IMG/VR virus record: IMGVR_UViG_3300021425_003459
Location: 1-52,069 of that record
DNA: 52,069 nt
DNA from: a virus
Strand: one strand, 5' to 3'
Part shown: positions 17,419 through 23,589 of the stretch, piece by piece
Numbering within the stretch: the stretch's first letter is position 1
Layout of the letters: each line of letters begins with the position of its first letter
Notes under the pieces: model-generated
Told to the model about the DNA's origin: nothing
Database searches by the model: none
What the model saw: only the letters and a program-made list of their open reading frames with translations
Translations under genes and position numbers: made by a program

Positions 17419-17674
17419 TAAAGGAAATAAAAAACGGTTTTTCATTGTAAACTATGTAGAAAAACCGGACGGAAAGTTTGATGAATATGTGGAACTGTCA
17501 AAAAAAAACTTAGGCTCGGGAAAAATAGCACAGTCTAGAGTGATCCTCGATTTGATCAATCAAGAAGTTGTCAAAGTGGATTTACCTAACGTACCCAAAG
17601 ATTTTCCATTTGATGCACTTTATCAGCACTATAGAAAATGGTATGCTGACGTCATGGACGAATTTGTAAAATAA
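17411..17674 (+). CDS. Hypothetical protein downstream of gene 44, 87 aa
   Basis: It overlaps the end of gene 44, in the slot where T4 carries gene 62, but neither its length nor its sequence resembles gp62 or RegA. The protein is compact and mixed alpha/beta (KRFFIVNYVEKPDGKF, then RVILDLINQEVVKVDLP and an aromatic C-terminal helix HYRKWYADVMDEF). Its stop abuts the convergent end of phoH. It may be a replication accessory protein; this rests only on position. Confidence 0.6.
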   Translation: MGSKGNKKRFFIVNYVEKPDGKFDEYVELSKKNLGSGKIAQSRVILDLINQEVVKVDLPNVPKDFPFDALYQHYRKWYADVMDEFVK

Positions 17675-18388
17675 TTACTCTCCGTATATTCCTAACACTT
17701 CAGAAACTGCCGGATGTCTTTGTATGTCCATTTTGCCTAACTCGACGAATTTAACATATTCCGGATTGAAATATCTTTCATAATGGCTTTTAAAATCAAC
17801 TAATCCGTTTCCTATCATCCTGTCCGACTGACGAGTATCTCCAGTTATCACCATTTGTGATCCTCTGCCTAATCTTGTCATTAACATTTTCATTTGTGAT
17901 GGTGTAGAATTCTGCATCTCATCACCTATAATAAATGCATCTTTAAATGTTCTACCCCTCATGAAGGCCAATGGAGCAATTTCTATTGTTCCTCGTTGCA
18001 CCATATCTTCAACAGTGTTGGGCATGAAATGATTTTCAAAAACATCTAAAATAGGTTTCATCCATGGTTCCATTTTTCTATTGATATCACCCGGTAAAAA
18101 TCCTATTTCCTCATCCACAGACGATGCTGGTCTTGTAACTATAACTTTGTCAATTTCGCCTTTTTGTAGACGTTCTATAGCACGTTCTGTTGCCAACATT
18201 GTTTTTCCTGTACCTGCAGGACCTAATGCTACAATAATCTTGTTTTGGTAATCGTTTAATATGTTCAAGTAGTTCTGCTGACCCGGTGTTTTAGCGGTAG
18301 GTCTAGCCGCAAGTCTTTTTTCTGCGAGATAGTTCATAAAATTAATTGTGTTTGATTGATGTTTTTGTCTTCGATTTTTTCTTGACAT
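17675..18388 (-). CDS. phoH: PhoH-like P-loop ATPase
   Basis: The 237-aa protein from ATG 18388 has Walker A GPAGTGKT (56-63), the RPASS segment, Walker B FIIGDEMQN (152-160) and the ITGDTRQSD sensor, all in PhoH order. PhoH proteins are P-loop ATPases with a predicted RNA-helicase-like role and are widespread in marine phages. The minus-strand frame extends upstream to 18520, with another ATG at 18409. A minus-strand GTAAATAC at 18405-18398 would start transcription about 5 bases before 18388, favouring that start. It is one of two minus-strand genes. Confidence 0.93.
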   Translation of the reverse strand: MSRKNRRQKHQSNTINFMNYLAEKRLAARPTAKTPGQQNYLNILNDYQNKIIVALGPAGTGKTMLATERAIERLQKGEIDKVIVTRPASSVDEEIGFLPGDINRKMEPWMKPILDVFENHFMPNTVEDMVQRGTIEIAPLAFMRGRTFKDAFIIGDEMQNSTPSQMKMLMTRLGRGSQMVITGDTRQSDRMIGNGLVDFKSHYERYFNPEYVKFVELGKMDIQRHPAVSEVLGIYGE

Positions 18389-18397
18389 TGTGTAAAA

Positions 18398-18405
18398 GTA
18401 TTTAC
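18398..18405 (-). promoter_or_regulatory. Minus-strand late promoter GTAAATAC for phoH
   Basis: The minus strand reads GTAAATAC 9 bases before the ATG at 18388. T4 spacing puts +1 at about 18393. Confidence 0.5.
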
Positions 18406-18459
18406 TCATCACACCAAAGTTTGATATATACGTATAAATCTGCCAACTGCTTTTAAGGC

Positions 18460-18466
18460 TAAATAT
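18460..18466 (+). promoter_or_regulatory. Late promoter TAAATAT in the divergent phoH/18472 region
   Basis: CTAAATATAC ends 5 bases before ATG 18472; T4 spacing gives +1 at about 18471. The 83-base divergent region also holds the palindrome TATACGTATA (18427-18436), running into TATAAAT. Confidence 0.5.
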
Positions 18467-18471
18467 ACAAT

Positions 18472-18942
18472 ATGCATGACGTTTTAGACATAGTACGTAA
18501 TATACAGAATCTTTACGCATTATCTCCTAGTCTGGGTATACTGAAAGATTTCGAAAGAGTGATCGACGAATTAGATGTGTACGTGTTCAAGAATTGGGAG
18601 GATGGCGAATTGTTATCAGGACCCAACGACTCAAGACATTTCGTGACCTGTTCGTTCATGTGGCCAGCAGATAAGATGCCAGACCCATCGGGTGGTAAGA
18701 GACTGTTAGACCACGGCTGTAAAGTCACATTCAAAAAAGACATATTATTCAAACCCAGAGTGATAAAAAAACCTGAGGATTACAGACCAGGAACACAAAA
18801 AGGCAAAATAGACGGACATGACATATGGGTGGTTGAAATCAAAATGCCAAAAGAACTGATTGGAAATTTTAAACACGGACAAGATTTAGAAACCACACCA
18901 TTAGATAACCTAGAAGACAAAAATAACGATGCAACAATTTAA
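18472..18942 (+). CDS. Conserved marine phage protein, 156 aa, function unknown
   Basis: The protein has a beta-rich core with conserved-looking segments SGPNDSRHFVTCSFMWP, GGKRLLDHGCKVTF and IDGHDIWVVEIKMP, preceded by a helical N-terminus. It is soluble and has no recognisable active site. It overlaps the next gene by 14 bases, and both lie between phoH and the endolysin. Similar proteins occur in marine T4-like phages in the same order. Confidence 0.7.
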   Translation: MHDVLDIVRNIQNLYALSPSLGILKDFERVIDELDVYVFKNWEDGELLSGPNDSRHFVTCSFMWPADKMPDPSGGKRLLDHGCKVTFKKDILFKPRVIKKPEDYRPGTQKGKIDGHDIWVVEIKMPKELIGNFKHGQDLETTPLDNLEDKNNDATI

Positions 18943-19672
18943 CGAAGGATTGAAGGCCGGAGATTTGGACGGAATAATCGCTGATACTTTTTCAGTGGAT
19001 AGATATAAATCCAAGATGGGCGAAGACAGAAATATATGTGTACTCGCTTTTGTTTGCTCGGGAGCCGCTGGTGCAAAAGATCTAGAAAGATTTGCAGAAA
19101 AAGGTTATAAGAAAGTTTTAGATGCGGATGCCACTCCAGGCACAATGTCCGATGGAAAATATAGAGTTTTTATAGAACTTGCTAGGGAAGAAAAATTAGA
19201 TCAATACATAAGCGAGTTTCTAGACGATCTTAAAAAATTAACTAACATAGATGTTTTTAAATTCACATATCACAAACACGACAAGGTGTTTGTTGCCGAT
19301 AGGAAGAATTTGGCCGACGTGTTGCCTAGAACTCCTATAGCCTACACACAAAAACTACAAATGCTACAATTGGGAGAAGTAAAAAACTTCTTCGACAAAT
19401 TCAACATGATGGAATTTAAAATGGATAATAACATAATATCCATTAAAAAAAATAACACACAACAGGAATTAAAATTTGTACTAGAAAGTTATGGCAAAAC
19501 AAATCTAGTACTGAACGAAGTCAAGGCTTTTTTAGTGGATGAAAAATCCATGGCTGAATGTATATTTCTTACCAAATACTTCGGACCATATCATATTACC
19601 AAAACAATGGAAAATAAATTCATATTTTCTAAGGGTGGAGAATCTGCTGTGGTAAGTAAGTACAAATGGTAA
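18929..19672 (+). CDS. Conserved marine phage protein, 247 aa, function unknown
   Basis: The N-terminal half carries KSKMGEDRNICVLAFVCSG, DLERFAEKGYKKVLDADATPG and SDGKYRVFIEL, a block conserved among marine T4-like phages. The second half is Lys/Asn-rich with alternating strands. No enzyme motif is visible. The gene is translationally coupled to both neighbours by overlaps and precedes the endolysin, so a late role is likely. Confidence 0.7.
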   Translation: MQQFNEGLKAGDLDGIIADTFSVDRYKSKMGEDRNICVLAFVCSGAAGAKDLERFAEKGYKKVLDADATPGTMSDGKYRVFIELAREEKLDQYISEFLDDLKKLTNIDVFKFTYHKHDKVFVADRKNLADVLPRTPIAYTQKLQMLQLGEVKNFFDKFNMMEFKMDNNIISIKKNNTQQELKFVLESYGKTNLVLNEVKAFLVDEKSMAECIFLTKYFGPYHITKTMENKFIFSKGGESAVVSKYKW

Positions 19673-20130
19673 GATTATCAACAAATTTCACACTACAAGA
19701 ATTTACAAAGAGCCAAACTGCTCTGAGACAGGGTATAGACAACACACCCGGAGAAGAACATCTGGCAAATGCAAAACAACTTTTTGAAAATGTTGTACAA
19801 AAGGTCAGAGATAATTTTGGAGTCACTGTTATTAATTCAGGTTACAGAGGACCAGCATTGAACGAAGCAGTTGGGGGATCAAGCAACTCACAACACTGCA
19901 AAGGTGAAGCGGTGGACATAGAATGTCCGGGCACACCCAACTACGATGTGGCCAAGTGGATTGAGGACAATCTAGACTTCGACCAATTGATATTGGAATT
20001 CTACACACCGGGCATACCAGATTCGGGTTGGGTACACGTATCGTATAAATCAGAAGGCAATAGAAAACAAAGCCTTACTGCCATGAAAGAAAATGGCAAA
20101 ACTGTATATAAGCCTGGTCTAATACAATAA
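19666..20130 (+). CDS. Endolysin-like M15 peptidase (D-Ala-D-Ala carboxypeptidase fold)
   Basis: The 154-aa protein matches the M15_3 pattern: NSGYRGPALNEAVGG, SQHCKGEAVD with zinc ligands His77 and Asp84, LILEFY with the likely catalytic Glu111, and GWVHVSY with ligand His124. Such enzymes cut peptide cross-links in the cell wall. It has no signal peptide, so release would need a holin. Several small membrane proteins follow within 2 kb, supporting a lysis group. The ATG overlaps the upstream stop by 7 bases. Confidence 0.9.
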   Translation: MVRLSTNFTLQEFTKSQTALRQGIDNTPGEEHLANAKQLFENVVQKVRDNFGVTVINSGYRGPALNEAVGGSSNSQHCKGEAVDIECPGTPNYDVAKWIEDNLDFDQLILEFYTPGIPDSGWVHVSYKSEGNRKQSLTAMKENGKTVYKPGLIQ

Positions 20131-20134
20131 ATAC
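20127..20134 (+). promoter_or_regulatory. T4-type late promoter ATAAATAC
   Basis: ATAAATAC overlaps the endolysin stop codon and lies 7 bases before ATG 20142. T4 spacing gives +1 at about 20139, a 3-base leader. Confidence 0.65.
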
Positions 20135-20141
20135 ATACATT

Positions 20142-20618
20142 ATGTTTTCAAGCATTAAAATGGCAATCGCAATACTTCTGATAACCGGCGTAGCGGGTGC
20201 AGGAGTGTACGTGATGAAATTAAGAGCTGACAATGCCACATTGAAGGCCAACCAGATTGTGTTGGAACAAAGTGTTGAGTCACAAAAGAAAGTGTTGGAA
20301 CAACAGAAAAAAGACTTCCAAGATATTCTCAAGGCCAACAAAGAGCTGACAGGTTTGATTAACAATCTCAAAAAAGATTTGGAAGATTTGGACAAAAGAT
20401 TCACAAAGAAAGATAGAGACATCGGCAAACTGGCCATTGAAAGAACAGGAGCCATTGAAAGAATCATCAACAACGCCACAGACAAAGCGGCAAGATGTAT
20501 AGAGATAGCCTCAGGTGCTCCTCTCACAGAACAGGAAATTAAAGCCACATTGAAGAGCGAGATAAACACTGAATGCCCTTCGATAGCAAACCCCAACTAT
20601 GTACCACACAATGAATAA
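20142..20618 (+). CDS. Membrane-anchored coiled-coil protein, inner-spanin-like
   Basis: The 158-aa protein has one N-terminal membrane segment (about residues 5-25, MAIAILLITGVAGAGVYVM) and then a long charged coiled coil (about 28-110, rich in Lys, Glu, Gln and Leu). This is the N-in, periplasm-out layout of Rz-type inner spanins. Two cysteines near the C-terminus could cross-link it. Immediately downstream are a short protein and a lipoprotein, matching a two-component spanin. The assignment is by topology and position only. Confidence 0.6.
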   Translation: MFSSIKMAIAILLITGVAGAGVYVMKLRADNATLKANQIVLEQSVESQKKVLEQQKKDFQDILKANKELTGLINNLKKDLEDLDKRFTKKDRDIGKLAIERTGAIERIINNATDKAARCIEIASGAPLTEQEIKATLKSEINTECPSIANPNYVPHNE

Positions 20619-20760
20619 ACCAGAAGGATACAACGCAGGCAACTTCCAGGAGTACACTTACGAGTGTGAATGGTTGGAGTGTGACTGGAAAATAGTATAT
20701 GGTACTTTCAACCTAGTGACAGCGTTTTGGTATCCATGGATAAGGATCAATTATGAATAA
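20611..20760 (+). CDS. Short aromatic protein, 49 aa, in the lysis-like group
   Basis: The frame starts at ATG 20611 (an in-frame ATG at 20599 is possible) and overlaps both neighbours. It contains YECEWLECDW and a hydrophobic end (VYGTFNLVTAFWYPWIRI) rich in Trp and Tyr, which may associate with membrane. It fills the 134-base gap between the coiled-coil gene and the lipoprotein gene. Function unknown. Confidence 0.55.
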   Translation: MNKPEGYNAGNFQEYTYECEWLECDWKIVYGTFNLVTAFWYPWIRINYE

Positions 20761-21121
20761 AATTATCACAGTACTATTGATAGGTTTATTGCTGACTGGT
20801 TGTTCTATAGGTGAAAAACGTTTGAAAGTGTTCACATTGGAAGAGCCCAGAGCCAAACTAAATCTTGAAGCACCAACTCCACTCACCATGGAAAAGATTC
20901 GTTGGATCATCATCACATCTGAAAATGCTCAAGAAGTGTTTGCCAAACTGGAAGCAGAAGGCATAGATCCTGTGCTGTTTGGTTTAACAGACAAAGACTA
21001 CCAAGTGATAGCAAGAAACTTTGCCCAAATACGAGCAAAACTAAAAGAATCAAACGCAATCCTAGAGAAATACAAAGAGTATTACGAACAAGATACCAAG
21101 GATCTCACTCCAGAAAAATAA
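20753..21121 (+). CDS. Lipoprotein, possible outer-spanin partner
   Basis: The 122-aa protein starts with a basic-hydrophobic signal and the lipobox LLTGC (Cys17), so it should be lipidated and anchored in a membrane. The mature part has a strand-rich segment (VFTLEEPRAKLNLEAPTPLTM) followed by helices. Outer spanins are lipoproteins encoded beside the inner spanin, as here, but this one is longer than most. A different envelope role remains possible. It overlaps the short gene upstream by 8 bases. Confidence 0.7.
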   Translation: MNKIITVLLIGLLLTGCSIGEKRLKVFTLEEPRAKLNLEAPTPLTMEKIRWIIITSENAQEVFAKLEAEGIDPVLFGLTDKDYQVIARNFAQIRAKLKESNAILEKYKEYYEQDTKDLTPEK

Positions 21122-21133
21122 CAGTAGATTTGG

Positions 21134-21140
21134 TAAATAC
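21134..21140 (+). promoter_or_regulatory. Late promoter TAAATAC
   Basis: GGTAAATAC lies 24 bases before ATG 21164. A TTAAGGAG ribosome site follows, so this transcript should carry a leader of about 19 bases. Confidence 0.55.
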
Positions 21141-21163
21141 ACATACTAAATTTAAGGAGATCT

Positions 21164-21754
21164 ATGGAATTTATTATCGCATTAGCAATGAAATTTTGGC
21201 AATGGACTGTGCTTGTCGCAGTTGTGATTGTTGCCGCTATCATCAATAAAATTGATAAAAAAGCAAAAACAAAATTAGAATTTTCATACAAAGAATTACC
21301 GCACCTACAACCTTTGAGAATACCGACCAAGGACAAAGGGTTTTGGGGAGCAATCATCATGTGGTTGTTGTCAACACGTAATTGGGAGATCACAAAAGAC
21401 TGGCACTATACAATAGACGGTAAAGATTATGTGATCCCAGCAGGATTCACATTTGACGGAGCCAGCATACCAAAATTCATGAGAACATTTTTCTCACCAG
21501 TGGGCGTACTACTAGTGGGAGGATTGGTACACGACTACGCATACAAGTACAAGACACTTTTAGAAAAAGATAAAAAAACCACAATGGGCGAACTAACACA
21601 GAAGAGAGCGGACGAGATCTTCAGAGATATCAACTGTAATGTGAATGGCTTTTATACCATGAACTATCTTGCTTATTGGTCATTGAGATTAGGCGGTTTT
21701 GTTGCGTGGAACGGCCATAGAAAAAGAAACGCAAAAATAGAAGGAGTAAATTAA
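21164..21754 (+). CDS. DUF1353-family protein with N-terminal membrane segment
   Basis: The 196-aa protein has a hydrophobic N-terminus (about 5-28). Its DUF1353 signature is IPAGFTFDGASIPKFMRTFF followed by GGLVHDYAYKY and a ADEIFRDI helix. DUF1353 proteins are common in tailed phages, often near lysis or tail genes, with no proven activity. The conserved His-Asp pair suggests a catalytic or metal site. A good Shine-Dalgarno site fixes the start. Confidence 0.8.
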   Translation: MEFIIALAMKFWQWTVLVAVVIVAAIINKIDKKAKTKLEFSYKELPHLQPLRIPTKDKGFWGAIIMWLLSTRNWEITKDWHYTIDGKDYVIPAGFTFDGASIPKFMRTFFSPVGVLLVGGLVHDYAYKYKTLLEKDKKTTMGELTQKRADEIFRDINCNVNGFYTMNYLAYWSLRLGGFVAWNGHRKRNAKIEGVN

Positions 21755-21755
21755 T

Positions 21756-21866
21756 ATGTTTTTAACAATAGGATTTATAGTTGGCTTCATCGCAGGATGG
21801 TGGGTCAATGAGAAAGTGGAAAATTTAGGTGAAAAACTTAATCCCATGAAATGGTTTAAAAAATAA
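21756..21866 (+). CDS. 36-aa single-span membrane peptide
   Basis: The frame runs from ATG 21756, one base after the DUF1353 stop, to TAA 21866. It encodes a hydrophobic helix (FLTIGFIVGFIAGWWV) followed by a charged tail ending MKWFKK. GGAG lies 10 bases upstream of the ATG. Such peptides often assist holins or membrane remodelling. Function unknown. Confidence 0.6.
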   Translation: MFLTIGFIVGFIAGWWVNEKVENLGEKLNPMKWFKK

Positions 21867-21868
21867 TC

Positions 21869-22204
21869 ATGGAAGACAAAAAAATAGACAAAATAGTTGT
21901 ACCTGCTGACAAAGACACAGCAACAAAAAAAGTTTCTGTGGAATTGGAAGTGGATACATCAGTTAAAGATCTAGGACCAAATCCTTTTGCCTGGGTCATT
22001 CATTTGGCAAGAGCCGTTGATGCTTGGAGAATTTTTCCAAGAATATTCATTACAACTTACATTTATTTGTTGTACAAAGTGGTAGTTTGGTACATGGAAT
22101 TACCAAATCCTACCATGGAACAATCGGGTTTGGTCAGTATCGTTGTAGGTGCTGGTGCGGCTTGGTTTGGTTTATATACCGGTTCTAGAGCAAAAGGCAA
22201 ATAA
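21869..22204 (+). CDS. Holin-like membrane protein, 111 aa
   Basis: The protein has a charged 40-residue N-terminus and two predicted membrane helices: about 53-77 (RIFPRIFITTYIYLLYKVVV) and about 86-104 (GLVSIVVGAGAAWFGLY), and ends TGSRAKGK. Two short helices with a basic tail fit class II holin topology. Position two bases after the 36-aa membrane peptide and about 1.7 kb from the endolysin supports this. No direct family motif is recognised. Confidence 0.6.
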   Translation: MEDKKIDKIVVPADKDTATKKVSVELEVDTSVKDLGPNPFAWVIHLARAVDAWRIFPRIFITTYIYLLYKVVVWYMELPNPTMEQSGLVSIVVGAGAAWFGLYTGSRAKGK

Positions 22205-22215
22205 TTACCACTGCG

Positions 22216-22243
22216 TTGACAAACGCAAGATCTAGTATAAAAT
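22216..22243 (+). promoter_or_regulatory. Sigma70-like promoter TTGACA-16-TAAAAT with overlapping dyad
   Basis: TTGACA (22216-22221) and TAAAAT (22238-22243) have a 16-base spacer. The dyad GCGTT-GACA-AACGC (22213-22226) covers the -35. The expected start coincides with the dnaJ ATG at 22251, predicting a leaderless mRNA. Confidence 0.65.
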
Positions 22244-22250
22244 AATAGTA

Positions 22251-23108
22251 ATGAAGAATTATTACGACACCTTAGGTGTGAATGAAACAGCATCTGACAA
22301 CGAAATCAAACAGGCATTTAGAAAACTTGCCGCAAAATATCATCCAGACAAAGGTGGCGATGAAACAAAATTTAAAGAAATCAACGAAGCCTACGATACA
22401 TTAAAAAATACTCAAAAACGTCAAGAATATGATGCTTTGAGAAAATATGGGCAACGATCTTTTGGTTCTGGAGAAGGTTTTAATTTCAATATAAACGATA
22501 TGTTTGACGAAAACATATTCCAGGAATTTTTTTCAGGATTTGGAATGAACCCAGGAAGGCACAGAAGTAGTACCAGAGTTTATAGGAATCAACCTAGACA
22601 AAATAAAAATGTCAATATAAGATTAACTCTCAGTATCAAAGAGGTGTTCCGAGCAACAGATAAAACAATCAGCGTAAGATTACCATCGGGTAGAGACGAG
22701 ATCATAAACATAAAAATACCTGCAGGTTGCCAAAATGGAGTGACTTTTAAATACAGAGGAATGGGCGATGACACAGATAAACATCTTCCACGGGGCGATC
22801 TGTTGGTCACTGTATCTATTTTAGATTCAGATGGATTCACACGTGAAGGAAATGATTTATGGACAGATAAAAATATAGGAGCATTTGACGCCATACGAGG
22901 TTGTGATTTTAACATACGTTTACTAGACGACTCTATTAAAAGAGTCAAAGTTCCGGCCGGAACACAACCAGGGTCTGTATTACAATTAAAAGGTCTTGGA
23001 ATGCCGGTGCATGAAGGATTAAATATAAAGGGTAATGTTTATATCAGAATCAGTATAACAATACCAAAATTGTCAAAAGAAGAATTGAAAAAAATAGAGA
23101 ATTTATAA
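22251..23108 (+). CDS. J-domain co-chaperone (type II DnaJ/CbpA-like)
   Basis: The 285-aa protein has a complete J domain with HPD at 31-33 inside KYHPDKGGDE, then a Gly/Phe-rich linker (about 70-100). Two C-terminal substrate-binding domains follow (KNVNIRLTLSIKEVF and the later GDLLVTVSI and GNVYIRISI strands). It lacks the four CxxCxGxG zinc repeats, so it is type II. J proteins stimulate DnaK, and the phage has no visible DnaK, so it would redirect the host Hsp70. It heads an operon with deformylase and the ClpA-like gene. Confidence 0.93.
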   Translation: MKNYYDTLGVNETASDNEIKQAFRKLAAKYHPDKGGDETKFKEINEAYDTLKNTQKRQEYDALRKYGQRSFGSGEGFNFNINDMFDENIFQEFFSGFGMNPGRHRSSTRVYRNQPRQNKNVNIRLTLSIKEVFRATDKTISVRLPSGRDEIINIKIPAGCQNGVTFKYRGMGDDTDKHLPRGDLLVTVSILDSDGFTREGNDLWTDKNIGAFDAIRGCDFNIRLLDDSIKRVKVPAGTQPGSVLQLKGLGMPVHEGLNIKGNVYIRISITIPKLSKEELKKIENL

Positions 23109-23109
23109 A

Positions 23110-23589
23110 ATGAATATACAAGTCTATACAAATCCATATCCAACATTATACCAAATGAGTTCATCTGTGAACTTCTTCATGCCACCCATGGGATATAACG
23201 ATTGGTCGCAATTTGAAAAGGACTACTTAAATATTATGGTAAGATCAAATGGAATTGGGTTAGCGGCAAATCAAGTGGGAGTGACTCAAAGATTTTTTGG
23301 AATGGGACATTCATCATTTGACGAATTTAAAAAACCTGCTATACTGTATAATGCAAGGCTTATAAAAGCGTCCGAAGAAGTAGAAATAGGTGAAGAAGGA
23401 TGTTTAAGTTTTCCGGGTGTGTATTATAATGTATACAGACCAAAACAAATTGAAGTGGAATGGCAAAATATGAAAGGTGAGATGCAAGGGGCAGAATTGT
23501 CAGGGTTAGAGGCCAGATGTTTTCAACACGAGTTAGATCATCTTAACGGAATTACATTTAACCAAGTAGCAGAGGAGAATAATACATAA
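23110..23589 (+). CDS. def: Peptide deformylase
   Basis: The 159-aa protein shows all three deformylase motifs: GIGLAANQVG (48-57), EEGCLSFPG with metal ligand Cys98, and QHELDHLNG with ligands His140 and His144 and catalytic Glu141. It removes the formyl group from new proteins. Marine phages often carry short copies like this, and in cyanophages they can act on host photosystem proteins. It overlaps the next gene as TAATG, which couples it to the ClpA-like gene. The intact active site indicates a working enzyme. Confidence 0.95.
   Translation: MNIQVYTNPYPTLYQMSSSVNFFMPPMGYNDWSQFEKDYLNIMVRSNGIGLAANQVGVTQRFFGMGHSSFDEFKKPAILYNARLIKASEEVEIGEEGCLSFPGVYYNVYRPKQIEVEWQNMKGEMQGAELSGLEARCFQHELDHLNGITFNQVAEENNT

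Noticed and set aside
17411-17674. Clamp-loader small subunit gp62
   Set aside because: Position fits T4 order, but size and sequence do not; it is called hypothetical.
20075-20596. 173-aa minus-strand frame in the lysis group
   Set aside because: It is the antisense of a coiled coil, with Leu/Ser/Phe-rich shadow composition and no start signal.
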